From Streptomyces sp. TLI_146 (GTDB lineage Bacteria > Actinomycetota > Actinomycetes > Streptomycetales > Streptomycetaceae): a DNA stretch of 64,000 bases. Shown piece after piece: positions 16,087-26,336 of this stretch. The notes beneath the pieces are model-generated. The model ran no database searches, was not told the origin of the DNA, and was given only the letters and a program-made list of their open reading frames with translations. The DNA lies in assembly GCF_002846415.1 (NCBI RefSeq), contig NZ_PJMX01000001.1, forward strand, positions 4,340,001 to 4,404,000. The letters run 5' to 3'. Position 1 is the first letter of the stretch. The number at the start of each line of letters is the position of its first letter. The translations under genes were made by a program, and so were the position numbers.

Positions 16087-16730
16087 GCCAGGCGCTCGAC
16101 CCGCCAGGCGTCCGGGCCCGCCGGGACATAGCGCAGCCGGTCGTGCAGCCGGTTCTCGTGGCCCTGCCAGAACTCCACCGTCTCCGGGACGATCCGGAAG
16201 CCGCCCCACTGCGGCGGGACCGGGATCTCGGCGCCCTCGGGATAGCGGGCCGCCAGCTCCTCGTAACGGCTCGTCAGTTCCGCGCGGGAGGCGATCGACG
16301 TCGACTGCGGGCTCGCCCACGCGCCGAGCCGGGAGCCGTGGGGGCGGGTGCGGAAGTACGCCTCGGTCTCCTCCTGCGGAACGCGCGCGGCTGTGCCCGT
16401 CACGATGACCTGGCGGGAGAGCTGGTGCCAGGGGAAGAGCAGGGAGACCTGCGGGTTCGCCGCCAGCTCGGCCGCCTTGCGCGAGGCGTAGTTCGTGTAG
16501 AAGACGAAGCCCCGGTCGTCGTAGGCCTTCAGCAGGACCGTGCGCGTCGAGGGGCGGCCGTCGGGGGTCGCCGTGGCGACGACCATGGCGTTCGGCTCGT
16601 GCAGGCCGCCGGTGACGGCCTCCTTGAACCAGCGCGCGAACTGGGCCATGGGCGTGGCGGCCAGGTCGGTCTCGTCCAGGAGGGTGGTGCGGTACTGGCG
16701 GCGCATGGCGGCGGGGTCGTGGTCGGTCAC
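16080..16730 (-). CDS. pdxH: Pyridoxamine 5'-phosphate oxidase PdxH
   Basis: The 216-residue flavoenzyme oxidises pyridoxine or pyridoxamine 5'-phosphate to pyridoxal 5'-phosphate with O2. Visible family motifs are MRRQYRTTLLDETDLAATP, PNAMVVATATPDGRPSTRTVLLKAYDDRGFVFYTNY (FMN site), SRKAAELAANP, and the late PPQWGGFRIVPETVEFWQG with RLHDRLRY. Length is normal. GTG 16730 is chosen because AGGA lies 7 nt upstream; an upstream ATG at 16784 lacks support. It is divergent from the citrate-synthase-like gene. Confidence 0.95.
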   Translation of the reverse strand: MTDHDPAAMRRQYRTTLLDETDLAATPMAQFARWFKEAVTGGLHEPNAMVVATATPDGRPSTRTVLLKAYDDRGFVFYTNYASRKAAELAANPQVSLLFPWHQLSRQVIVTGTAARVPQEETEAYFRTRPHGSRLGAWASPQSTSIASRAELTSRYEELAARYPEGAEIPVPPQWGGFRIVPETVEFWQGHENRLHDRLRYVPAGPDAWRVERLAP

Positions 16731-16896
16731 GGCGTCATCCTGCCGCAGGAGCGCGGGGCCGCGCCCGGGCACCTCAGATGGCACGGCGTGTCAGCTTTCC
16801 CGGCACGGAGGGTCGCCAACCCTCCGCGCGGCAAATGGGGCAGTGTGCCGGATGTCACGCTTCCCCGCACCCGTCGAACCCGCCAAACTCTCCGCT

Positions 16897-16911
16897 GGGC
16901 CACTGTGGCCC
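16897..16911. promoter_or_regulatory. Perfect 15-bp palindrome between pdxH and the citrate-synthase-like gene
   Basis: GGGCCACTGTGGCCC is symmetric around T16904. It lies about 110 bp upstream of the citrate-synthase-like start in a divergent gap and could be an operator for either gene. Confidence 0.4.
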
Positions 16912-17022
16912 CCCTACGACCCGGTGGGTTGAATTTTCCACCACACGGGGCATCACGGGGGAAGGGGCGCCCCCTGCCCGACCCATCCCGCAGCTGTCGC
17001 AAGCATCACGAGGAGCCGCCTG

Positions 17023-18123
17023 ATGTCCGACTTCGTACCCGGACTTGAAGGAGTCGTCGCGTTCGAGACCGAGATCGCCGAACCCGACAAGGAAGGCGGT
17101 GCTCTTCGGTACCGAGGCGTCGACATCGAGGATCTCGTCGGCCATGTGTCGTTCGGGAACGTCTGGGGGCTGCTGGTCGACGGGGCCTTCAATCCAGGGC
17201 TGCCGCCCGCCGAGCCCTTCCCCATCCCCGTCCACTCCGGGGACATCCGCGTCGACGTGCAGTCCGCGCTCGCGATGCTCGCGCCGGTCTGGGGGCTGAA
17301 GCCGCTGCTCGACATCGACGAGCGGACCGCCCGCGACGACCTGGCGCGCGCCGCCGTCATGGCACTGTCGTACGTCGCCCAGTCGGCGCGCGGCCAGGGG
17401 CTGCCGATGGTGCCGCAGCGCGAGATCGACAAGGCCGAGTCCGTCGTCGAGCGGTTCATGATCCGCTGGCGCGGCGAGCCGGACCCGCGGCATGTGAAGG
17501 CCGTCGACGCGTACTGGACGTCGGCCGCCGAGCACGGCATGAACGCCTCGACGTTCACCGCCCGCGTCATCGCCTCCACCGGCGCGGATGTCGCGGCCGC
17601 GCTGTCGGGCGCGGTCGGTGCCATGTCCGGTCCGCTGCACGGCGGCGCCCCCTCCCGCGTCCTCGGCATGATCGAGGAGATCGAGCGGACCGGCGACGCC
17701 ACCGCGTACGTGAAGAAGGCCCTCGACAAGGGCGAGCGCCTGATGGGCTTCGGGCACCGCGTCTACCGCGCCGAGGACCCGCGGGCGCGCGTGCTGCGCC
17801 GCACCGCCAAGGAGCTGGCCGCGCCGCGCTTCGAGGTCGCGGAGGCGCTGGAGAAGGCCGCCCTCGAGGAGCTGCACGCCCGCCGCCCCGACCGTGTGCT
17901 CGCCACGAACGTCGAGTTCTGGGCGGCGATCATGCTGGACTTCGCGGAGGTCCCGGCGCACATGTTCACGTCGATGTTCACGTGTGCCCGTACGGCGGGC
18001 TGGTCGGCCCACATCCTGGAGCAGAAGCGGACGGGCCGCCTGGTGCGCCCCTCCGCCCGCTACATCGGGCCGGGCCCGCGCGACCCGCGCGAGGTGGAGG
18101 GGTACGGGGACATCCGGGCCTGA
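17023..18123 (+). CDS. Citrate synthase-like protein (citrate synthase 2 type)
   Basis: The 366-residue enzyme is related to citrate and 2-methylcitrate synthases, which condense an acyl-CoA with oxaloacetate. Both active-site His regions are present: MSGPLHGGAPSRV (His about 206) and MGFGHRVYRAEDPRA (His about 245). The usual catalytic Asp motif NVDFYSG reads NVEFWAA here, a Glu in place of Asp. GWSAHILEQK and the Arg-rich end are typical. The true activity is therefore uncertain; I recall the same sequence type in other actinobacterial citrate synthase 2 proteins. It has a Shine-Dalgarno (GAGGAG) and a long terminator. Confidence 0.9.
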   Translation: MSDFVPGLEGVVAFETEIAEPDKEGGALRYRGVDIEDLVGHVSFGNVWGLLVDGAFNPGLPPAEPFPIPVHSGDIRVDVQSALAMLAPVWGLKPLLDIDERTARDDLARAAVMALSYVAQSARGQGLPMVPQREIDKAESVVERFMIRWRGEPDPRHVKAVDAYWTSAAEHGMNASTFTARVIASTGADVAAALSGAVGAMSGPLHGGAPSRVLGMIEEIERTGDATAYVKKALDKGERLMGFGHRVYRAEDPRARVLRRTAKELAAPRFEVAEALEKAALEELHARRPDRVLATNVEFWAAIMLDFAEVPAHMFTSMFTCARTAGWSAHILEQKRTGRLVRPSARYIGPGPRDPREVEGYGDIRA

Positions 18124-18152
18124 GCCCTTGGCCGACCCCGCCTCAGTTTGTA

Positions 18153-18191
18153 CGTGTGGCGCCGCCCCGGGGACGGGGGCGGCGCCACACG
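18153..18191 (+). terminator. 16-bp perfect terminator hairpin
   Basis: CGTGTGGCGCCGCCCC (18153-18168) pairs perfectly with 18176-18191 around a 7-nt loop, 30 bp after the citrate-synthase-like stop. There is no U-tract, as is common in streptomycetes. Confidence 0.8.
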
Positions 18192-18305
18192 CGTATCCAC
18201 CCCAGTCCGGGCCCCCTTGATCAACCGCATGGCCGGATTCGATAGGGTTTTCGTGTACCAGTCCCCCACAACGGGCTCTTGGGGCCCGGGATTTGGAGTA
18301 CTCGC

Positions 18306-18566
18306 ATGCGTCGTACCGTGACCGCTGTCCTCTCCGCCGCGCTGCTCGCCGGCGGCCTCGCCGTGACCGTCGCGCCCGCCGCGCAGGCCGGCGTGATCAT
18401 CTGCAAGCCGGCCGAGCTGCGCCAGGAGGCCGCCCAGCTCGACCGGAAGGCCGAGGAGCTGAAGCGCCTGGGCGAGCGCGAGGCCGCCGCGAAGGCGCAC
18501 CAGCGGGCCAACGCGCTGCGCAACAAGGCGAAGGCGTGCGAGGACGCGGACGGCCGCGCGTCCTAG
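18306..18566 (+). CDS. Small secreted protein
   Basis: The 86-residue precursor has a clean signal peptide (MRRTVTAVLSAALLAGGLAV to APAAQA-G, cleavage about residue 31). The mature part is about 55 residues, highly charged and Ala/Glu/Lys-rich, likely a helical hairpin or coiled coil, with two cysteines (IICKP and KACED) that could form a disulfide. Function unknown. The ATG follows GGAG with 7-nt spacing. Flanking hairpins on both sides make this a single-gene transcription unit. Confidence 0.8.
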   Translation: MRRTVTAVLSAALLAGGLAVTVAPAAQAGVIICKPAELRQEAAQLDRKAEELKRLGEREAAAKAHQRANALRNKAKACEDADGRAS

Positions 18567-18574
18567 TCCGGTTG

Positions 18575-18612
18575 GACGGGCCGGGGCGATCGTGTGCGCG
18601 CCCCGGCCCGTC
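18575..18612 (+). terminator. 14-bp perfect terminator hairpin
   Basis: GACGGGCCGGGGCG (18575-18588) pairs perfectly with CGCCCCGGCCCGTC (18599-18612), right after the small secreted protein stop, followed by TTCCC. Confidence 0.8.
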
Positions 18613-18616
18613 TTCC

Positions 18617-18680
18617 CTTCGTCTGCGGCCCGGTGGTCCGTTGTGCCCACCCGTTCCGCCCTGCGGAACGCCTGCCCACA
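18617..18680. repeat. Degenerate member of the repetitive element family
   Basis: TTCGTCTGCGGCCCGGTGG opens like the other sites but the rest diverges (CCCACCCGTTCCGCCCTGCG), followed by an inverted half (GGAACGCCTGCCCACAACG). It again lies between convergent 3' ends. Confidence 0.5.
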
Positions 18681-18683
18681 ACG

Positions 18684-19292
18684 TCAGCCGAGGGCGCCAT
18701 CCACCAGCTCGGCCCACTGCGCCACCACCCGGCGCCGTCGCGCCCCGTCGTCCGTCAGGACGTTCGCCAGACCCAGGCCGCGGGCCATGTCCAGGAGGCC
18801 CTGGACCGTTTCCCGTACGCCGGGCACCGACTCGTCCGCGCCGAGCAGGGCTACCGCGATGCGGTGCGACTCCCGGCCGACCCGTGCCTCCAACTCCCTT
18901 ACGCGCGCGTACAGTTGGGGTTCGTTCGCGGCGGCCACCCACAGGTGCAGGGCGGCCCGGAACAGGGGGCCCGTGTAGAGGTCGACGAGGCTGGCGACCA
19001 CGGTGTGGCGGTCGGTGGGGCCCAGGGCGCGCAGGGCCGTGGAGCGCTCCTCGGCCACGTACTCGACGGCCGCCGTGAACAGGTCCTCCCGGGTGGGGAA
19101 GTGGTGCTGGGCCGCGCCGCGCGAGACACCGGCCCGTTCCGCGACGACCGAGACCGTGGAGCCCGCCCAGCCGTGTTCGGCCAGGCACGCCACCGCGGCC
19201 TCCAGGAGGCGCTGCCGGGTGGCCCGGCTGCGGTCCTGCTTCGGCGCGTTGGGGCCCTTGGCCGAGGCAGTCGCCGAGGTCACAACACCCAT
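18684..19292 (-). CDS. TetR-family transcriptional regulator of the acyl-CoA operon
   Basis: The 202-residue regulator has an N-terminal TetR DNA-binding domain (TRQRLLEAAVACLAEHGWAG, then VAERAGVSRGAAQHHFPTREDLF, about 20-65) and an all-helical ligand-binding C-terminus. As the last gene of the leftward acyl-CoA operon, overlapping the hydratase gene by 13 bp, it probably senses an acyl-CoA intermediate and represses the operon from the palindrome at 28872-28885. That target is inferred from position and motif type only. Confidence 0.9.
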   Translation of the reverse strand: MGVVTSATASAKGPNAPKQDRSRATRQRLLEAAVACLAEHGWAGSTVSVVAERAGVSRGAAQHHFPTREDLFTAAVEYVAEERSTALRALGPTDRHTVVASLVDLYTGPLFRAALHLWVAAANEPQLYARVRELEARVGRESHRIAVALLGADESVPGVRETVQGLLDMARGLGLANVLTDDGARRRRVVAQWAELVDGALG

Positions 19293-20014
19293 GGGGGCTC
19301 CCGTCGCTCCAGGAACGCCGTCACGCCCTCCTTCGCCTCCGCGGAGGCGAACAGGGCCGCCGAACGCGCGCTCAGGTCTTCTGTCCAGCGGTCGAAGGTC
19401 TCCACCACGGTAGCCGTGACCAGTGACTTCGATGCGGCCAGGCCCTGCGGGGAGGCCCGGCGCAGCCCGTCGAGTACGGGTGCGAGGGCCGTGTCCACGT
19501 CGTCGGCCGCCTCGGTGAGCAGTCCGGCCCGTACGGCCTCGGCCGCCCCGAACCGCTCCCCGGTGAGGTAGTAGCGCCCGGCGGCGCGCGGGTCCATGCG
19601 GGGCAGCAGGGGCATGGAGATCACGGCGGGGGCGAGGCCGAGCAGGGCCTCGGTGAAGGCGTACGAGGAGTCGGGCCCGGCGACCGCGATGTCGCAGGCG
19701 CCGAGCAGCCCGAGCCCGCCGGCCCGTACGTGTCCGGTGACCCGGGCCACGACCGGTTTGGGCAGCTCGACGACGGCCCGCATCAGGGCCACGAAGGCGG
19801 CCGGGTCGGGCGGCGACTTGAGGTCGGCGCCCGCGCAGAAGGTGGTGCCGGTGTGGGTGAGCAGGACGGCCCGTACGCCCGGGTCGGCGGCGCAGTCGGC
19901 GAGGGCCGCGCCGAGTTCGCCGACGAGGGCGGCCGACAGGGCGTTGCGGTTGGCGGGCGAGTCCAGCGTCAGCGTGGTGATGCCCCGGTCGTGCGAGCGG
20001 TGTACGACGGTCAT
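19280..20014 (-). CDS. Enoyl-CoA hydratase/isomerase family protein
   Basis: The 244-residue crotonase-fold protein hydrates or isomerises an enoyl-CoA. Visible are LDSPANRNALSAALVGEL, the oxyanion-hole segment GTTFCAGADLKSPP, and a second loop HVRAGGLGLLGACDIAVAG. The usual first catalytic Glu region reads RAGGLGLLGACD, so the exact reaction is uncertain. Its start overlaps the CoA-ligase stop (ATGA, 20011-20014), showing translational coupling in the operon. Confidence 0.9.
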   Translation of the reverse strand: MTVVHRSHDRGITTLTLDSPANRNALSAALVGELGAALADCAADPGVRAVLLTHTGTTFCAGADLKSPPDPAAFVALMRAVVELPKPVVARVTGHVRAGGLGLLGACDIAVAGPDSSYAFTEALLGLAPAVISMPLLPRMDPRAAGRYYLTGERFGAAEAVRAGLLTEAADDVDTALAPVLDGLRRASPQGLAASKSLVTATVVETFDRWTEDLSARSAALFASAEAKEGVTAFLERREPPWVL

Positions 20015-21621
20015 GCGGTGCCCTTCCCACTGTTCTGGACCTGGTGGCGTTCGCGCAGTTCGCGGCGGAGGATCTTGCCGGTCGCCGCGCGCGGCACGCC
20101 GCCGATGAACTCCACGCGGCGGACCTTCTTGTACGGGGCGACGCGCTCGGCGACGTAGGCCATGACGTCCTCGGCGGTGAGGTCCGGGCTGCCCGGTGCC
20201 CGGACGACGTAAGCGCAGGGCACCTCGGTGCCGTCCTCGTCGTACACGCCGACGACCGCCGCGTCCGCGATGGCGTCGTGGGTGAGCAGGAGTGCCTCCA
20301 GTTCGGCGGGGGCGACCTGGAAGCCCTTGTACTTGATGAGTTCCTTGACGCGGTCGACGACGAAGAGCCAGCCGTCGGCGTCGACGTGTCCGATGTCGCC
20401 GGTGTGGACCCAGCCGTCGGCGTCGATCATCTCGGCGGTGGCCTCGGGGCGGCCGAGGTAGCCCTTCATGACCTGCGGGCCCCGGATGGCGATCTCGCCG
20501 GTCTCGCCGGGGGCGACGTCGCGACCCGGCTCGTCCAGGGAGAGGAGGCGCATCTCGGTGCCGGGCATGAGTTTGCCGACGGTGCCGGGCGGCGGGTTGG
20601 CGGCCGACAGGGGCACGGCGTGGGTGCCGGGCGAGAGCTCGGTCATGCCGTACGCCTGGCGCACCGGCGGAAGCCCCAGCCGGGCCGAGCAGGCGGCGGC
20701 GAGCCGGGCGTCCAGCGGGGCGGCGGCGCTGACGATGTACTCCAGGGAGGAGAGGTCGTACTGGGCGACCGCCGGGTGCTTGGCGAGGGCGAGGACGATC
20801 GGCGGGGCCACGTACAGGCCGGTGATGCGGTGGCGCTCGATGGTGGCGAGGAACTGGTCGAGGTCGAAGCGCGGCAGGACCACGACGGTGGCGCCGTGCC
20901 GCAGCGGGGCGTTGAGCAGCGCGGTGAGGCCGTAGATGTGGAAGAACGGCAGCACGGCGAGGATGCGGTCGCCGGGGCCCATGGGGGCCAGCGGGTGGAT
21001 CTGGGCGAGGTTGGTGGCGATCGAGCGGTGGGTGAGCATCACGCCCTTGGGGACGCCGGTGGTGCCCGAGGAGTAGGGCAGGACGGCGATGTCCTCGCCG
21101 GGGTCGATGTGCACGGCGGGTTCGGGGGCGGTGGAGGCGAACATGTCGAGGACCGAGCGGTGGCCGTCCGCCCGGTCGCAGACGAATATCTCCGCGATGC
21201 AGCCGCTGAGTTCGGCCGCGCGGCGGGCCGTCTCCAGAAGTGGCGCGATCGTGACGATCCAGCGGGCCGAGGAGTCGGCGATCTGCTTGGCGAACTCCTC
21301 GGCCGTGGCGAGCGGATGGACGGTGGTCACCGAGGCCCCGGCGCGGGTCGCCCCGTAGAACACGGCGGGGAAGAGCACCGAGTTGGGGCTGTGCAGGGCG
21401 AGGACGTCGCCCTTGCGCAGCCCGGCCTCGGCGAGCGCGGCGGCGACCCGGCGGTGCCGCACGTCGAGCAGGGCGTACGAGACGGAGGTGGCGCCCGTCG
21501 GGTCCGTGCCGTCGATCAGGGCGGTGGCGGCGCCGTACCGGGACGCCGCGTGCCCGAGGACCGCCTGGTGGATGGGTTCGTCGACGACCGGGACGGCCGC
21601 GTACTCGCTGTGGAAGACCAT
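20011..21621 (-). CDS. Acyl-CoA ligase (4-coumarate:CoA ligase-like, AMP-binding)
   Basis: The 536-residue adenylate-forming enzyme activates a carboxylic acid with ATP and CoA. Motifs in order: YSSGTTGVPKGVMLTHR (AMP-binding loop), AYGMTELSPGTH, GEIAIRGPQVMKGYLGRPEAT, DGWVHTGDIGHVD, and the catalytic Lys near the end in RAATGKILRREL. It resembles plant-type 4CL and actinobacterial acid:CoA ligases; the substrate is unknown. Its job in the operon would be to load the starting acid onto CoA. A 20-bp gap separates it from the dehydrogenase. Confidence 0.93.
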   Translation of the reverse strand: MVFHSEYAAVPVVDEPIHQAVLGHAASRYGAATALIDGTDPTGATSVSYALLDVRHRRVAAALAEAGLRKGDVLALHSPNSVLFPAVFYGATRAGASVTTVHPLATAEEFAKQIADSSARWIVTIAPLLETARRAAELSGCIAEIFVCDRADGHRSVLDMFASTAPEPAVHIDPGEDIAVLPYSSGTTGVPKGVMLTHRSIATNLAQIHPLAPMGPGDRILAVLPFFHIYGLTALLNAPLRHGATVVVLPRFDLDQFLATIERHRITGLYVAPPIVLALAKHPAVAQYDLSSLEYIVSAAAPLDARLAAACSARLGLPPVRQAYGMTELSPGTHAVPLSAANPPPGTVGKLMPGTEMRLLSLDEPGRDVAPGETGEIAIRGPQVMKGYLGRPEATAEMIDADGWVHTGDIGHVDADGWLFVVDRVKELIKYKGFQVAPAELEALLLTHDAIADAAVVGVYDEDGTEVPCAYVVRAPGSPDLTAEDVMAYVAERVAPYKKVRRVEFIGGVPRAATGKILRRELRERHQVQNSGKGTA

Positions 21622-21641
21622 GGGGGCACGTCCTAGTACGG

Positions 21642-22823
21642 CTAGTACGACTTGGGAAGCCCCAGCGTCTGATGCGAGACATAGTTGAGGATCATCTCGC
21701 GGCTGACCGGCGCGATCCGGGCCACGCGCGCCGCCGTGATCAGGGCCGCGAGCCCGTACTCGCGGGTGAGGCCGTTGCCGCCGAGGGTGTGCACGGCCTG
21801 GTCGACGGCCTTCACGCAGGCTTCGGCGGCCGCGTACTTGGCCATGTTGGCGGCCTCGCCCGCGCCCATGTCGTCGCCGGCGTCGTAGAGCGCGGCGGCC
21901 TTCTGCATCATCAGCCGGGCCAGCTCCAGTTCGATGTGGGCCTGGGCGAGCGGGTGGGCGATGGCCTGGTGGGCGCCGATGGGCGCCTTCCACACCTGCC
22001 GCTCGCGCGCGTACGTGAGCGCCCTGGCCAGCGCGTACCGGCCCATGCCGATCGCGAAGGCGGCCGTCATGATCCGCTCGGGGTTGAGCCCGGCGAAGAG
22101 CTGGAGCAGCCCGGCGTCCTCTCCCCCACTGCCGAAAGCGTGGGAGGTGCCCCCACCGACGAGCGACGCGGCGGGCAGCCGCACCTCGTCGAGTACGAGC
22201 TCGAACTGCTTCTCCTGGGCCTGGAGTTCCATGTCGATCTGCGAGCGCTGGAAGCCGGGGGTGTCGCGCGGGACGATGAACAGGCACGGCTTGAGGCTGC
22301 CGGTGCGGGCGTCTTCCGTACGGCCGACGATCAGGGTGGCGTCGGCGATGTCCACGCCGGAGATGAAGACCTTGCGGCCGGTGAGGATCCAGCCGCCGCT
22401 CTCCTCGTCGCGGCGGGCGGTGGTGGTGATGCGGTGCGAGTTGGAGCCCGCGTCGGGCTCGGTGATGCCGAACGCCATGGTCTTCGAGCCGTCGGCGAGC
22501 CCCGGCAGCCAGGTGCGCTTCTGCTCCTCGGTGCCGAAGCGGGCGATGACCGTGCCGCAGATGGCGGGCGAGACGACCATCATCAGCAGGGGACACCCGG
22601 CGGCCCCCAACTCCTCCAGGACGATGGAGAGTTCGGCCATGCCGCCGCCCCCGCCGCCGTACTCCTCGGGCAGGTTCACCCCCAGGTAGCCGAGCTTGGC
22701 GGCCTCCGCCCACAGCACCTCGCGGTCGTGTCCCCGGCCGTGCCGCTGCCCGAGGGCCGCGACGGCGGCCCGCAGGTCCTTGAGTTCCTGGCTCTCGATG
22801 GCGCTGCTGCGTACTGCGGTCAT
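21642..22823 (-). CDS. Acyl-CoA dehydrogenase with an in-frame repeat insertion
   Basis: The 393-residue FAD enzyme introduces an alpha-beta double bond into an acyl-CoA. Visible are NLPEEYGGGG, GITEPDAGSNSHRITT, GRKVFISGVD, LAQAHIELELARLMM and TLGGNGLTREYGLAALITAARVARIAPVSREMI. Residues about 223-235 (GGGTSHAFGSGGE) interrupt a loop that in related enzymes normally reads straight from LVG into the acidic GAGLLQLF segment. They are encoded by a palindromic DNA repeat. The start overlaps the biotin-carboxylase stop (ATGA). Confidence 0.93.
   Translation of the reverse strand: MTAVRSSAIESQELKDLRAAVAALGQRHGRGHDREVLWAEAAKLGYLGVNLPEEYGGGGGGMAELSIVLEELGAAGCPLLMMVVSPAICGTVIARFGTEEQKRTWLPGLADGSKTMAFGITEPDAGSNSHRITTTARRDEESGGWILTGRKVFISGVDIADATLIVGRTEDARTGSLKPCLFIVPRDTPGFQRSQIDMELQAQEKQFELVLDEVRLPAASLVGGGTSHAFGSGGEDAGLLQLFAGLNPERIMTAAFAIGMGRYALARALTYARERQVWKAPIGAHQAIAHPLAQAHIELELARLMMQKAAALYDAGDDMGAGEAANMAKYAAAEACVKAVDQAVHTLGGNGLTREYGLAALITAARVARIAPVSREMILNYVSHQTLGLPKSY
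22121..22155. repeat. 35-bp palindromic repeat inserted in frame in a coding region
   Basis: The plus strand reads CTCCCCCACTGCCGAAAGCG then TGGGAGGTGCCCCCA, a short hairpin (CTCCC...CAC / GTGGGAG). Read leftward it encodes GGTSHAFGSGGE inside the acyl-CoA dehydrogenase. I recall similar units scattered through Streptomyces genomes, mostly between genes. Confidence 0.7.
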
Positions 22824-24727
22824 GACGGCTGGTCCTCCTGGGCTGCGGGTGCGTCCTGTACGACGGCGAGCAGGGCGCCGACCTCGACCTGGCGGCCGGG
22901 GGCGGCGTGGAGCGCGGTGAGGGTGCCGGAGGCGGGGGCGGTGATGGGGTGGGTCATCTTCATCGCCTCCAGCCAGATCAGCGGCTGCCCCGCCGTGACC
23001 CGGACCCCTTCGGCGAGCCCCTCCGCGACCCGGACGACCACGCCCGGCATGGGGGCGAGCAGCGAGCCGGGGGCGAGGAGTTCGCTGGGGTCGGTGAAGC
23101 GGGGGTGTGCGGTGAGGGCGTACGAGCCGGTGGCGGTGTCGACGTACACCTGGTCGCGATAGCGCGCGATCCGGAAGTCCCGGGCGACTCCGTCGACTTC
23201 CAGGCGTACGAGACCGGGCTCGGCGGCCTCCAGGCGTACGTCCGGGAAGCCGTCGGCGGTCAGGCCCTCGCGGGTGAGGCGGTAGCGGATCTCGTGGTCG
23301 CCGTACCGCTTGGCCTGCGGCTGGGACGGCAGGTTGCGCCAGCCACCGAAGCGGGAGGGGCGGCCCGCCGCGTCCGCGAGCGCGGCGGCGAGGGCCGCGT
23401 GCGCCTCGCCCGCGCGCGGCTCGGTGAGGGCGGGCAGGTGCCGGTCGTAGAAGCCGGTGTCGACGCGGCCGGAGGTGAAGTCCGGGTGGCGCAGGGAGCG
23501 TACGAGCAGGTCGCGGTTGGTCTTCGGCCCGTGGATACGGGCGCGTTCGAGCGCGCGGGCGAGGGTGCGGACGGCCGCTGCGCGGGTGGGGGCGTGGACG
23601 ACGGCCTTGGCGAGCATGGCGTCGTAGTGGACGCCGATGGTGTCGCCGTCGCCGTAGCCCCGGTCCAGGCGGACGCCGGGGACGTCGAGGAGGTGCAGGA
23701 CACCGGTCTGCGGGGTCCAGCCGCCCGCCGGGTCCTCGGCGTACAGCCGCGCCTCGACGGCGTGCCCGGTCGGCTCGGGCGGTTCGGCGGGCAGGGCGGC
23801 GCCTTCGGCGACCTGGAGCTGGAGCGCGACGAGATCGATGCCGAACACGGCCTCCGTCACGGGGTGTTCGACCTGGAGGCGGGTGTTCATCTCCAGGAAG
23901 TACGCCCGGCCCCGGCCGTCGACGAGGAACTCGACCGTGCCCGCGCCCCGGTAGGAGACGGCCCGGGCGGCGGCCACGGCGGCGGTGCGCAGCCGGGTGC
24001 GCAGGGCCTCGGGCAGGCCGGGCGCCGGTGCCTCCTCGACGACCTTCTGGTGACGGCGCTGGAGAGAGCAGTCGCGGGTGCCGAGCGCCCAGACCGTGCC
24101 GTGCGCGTCGGCCATGATCTGCACCTCGACGTGGCGCCCGCGCTCCACGTACGGCTCGGCGAACACCTCGCCGTCCCCGAAGGCGGACCGGGCCTCGGCG
24201 GCGGCCGCCTCCCACTCCCCTGGCAGCTCGCGCAGGTCCCGGACGACCCGCATGCCCCGGCCGCCCCCGCCTGCCGCCGCCTTCAGGAGCAGCGGCAGAT
24301 CGGCGGTGGTGGCCTTCGCCGGGTCGACGGGGGCGAGCAGCGGCACCCCGGCCGCCGCCATCAGCTGTTTGGCGCGGGTCTTGGAGGCCATCGCCTCGAT
24401 GGCGGCGGGCGGCGGCCCGATCCAGGTCAGCCCGGCGTCGACGACCGCCTGGGCGAAGCCGGCGCTCTCGGAGAGGAACCCGTACCCGGGGTGCACGGCT
24501 TCGGCGCCCGCCGCGAGCGCCGCCTTCACGACGAGGTCGCCGCGCAGATACGTCTCGGCGGGCGAGGACCCGGGCAGCCGTACGGCCGCGTCGGCCTCGT
24601 GGACGTACGGCAGCGACGCGTCCGGGTCGGAGTGCACGGCGACCGTGGAGATGCCCAGGTCACGGCAGGTGCGAAAGACCCGGGAGGCTATCTCGGCCCG
24701 GTTGGCGACGAGTACGGACTGGATCAT
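22820..24727 (-). CDS. Acyl-CoA carboxylase alpha subunit (biotin carboxylase + biotin carrier)
   Basis: At 635 residues this carries the biotin carboxylase domain (LVANRAEIASRVFRTCRDLG; ATP-grasp loop KAAAGGGGRGMRVV; EMNTRLQVEHPVTEAVFG), a linker domain, and a C-terminal biotinyl domain with EAMKMTHPI, the Lys being biotinylated. With the adjacent carboxyltransferase it should carboxylate an acyl-CoA, as in methylcrotonyl-, geranyl- or propionyl-CoA carboxylases. It starts 7 bp after the carboxyltransferase stop. Confidence 0.95.
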   Translation of the reverse strand: MIQSVLVANRAEIASRVFRTCRDLGISTVAVHSDPDASLPYVHEADAAVRLPGSSPAETYLRGDLVVKAALAAGAEAVHPGYGFLSESAGFAQAVVDAGLTWIGPPPAAIEAMASKTRAKQLMAAAGVPLLAPVDPAKATTADLPLLLKAAAGGGGRGMRVVRDLRELPGEWEAAAAEARSAFGDGEVFAEPYVERGRHVEVQIMADAHGTVWALGTRDCSLQRRHQKVVEEAPAPGLPEALRTRLRTAAVAAARAVSYRGAGTVEFLVDGRGRAYFLEMNTRLQVEHPVTEAVFGIDLVALQLQVAEGAALPAEPPEPTGHAVEARLYAEDPAGGWTPQTGVLHLLDVPGVRLDRGYGDGDTIGVHYDAMLAKAVVHAPTRAAAVRTLARALERARIHGPKTNRDLLVRSLRHPDFTSGRVDTGFYDRHLPALTEPRAGEAHAALAAALADAAGRPSRFGGWRNLPSQPQAKRYGDHEIRYRLTREGLTADGFPDVRLEAAEPGLVRLEVDGVARDFRIARYRDQVYVDTATGSYALTAHPRFTDPSELLAPGSLLAPMPGVVVRVAEGLAEGVRVTAGQPLIWLEAMKMTHPITAPASGTLTALHAAPGRQVEVGALLAVVQDAPAAQEDQPS

Positions 24728-24734
24728 CAGCGCC

Positions 24735-26332
<1,598 letters not shown>

Positions 26333-26336
<4 letters not shown>

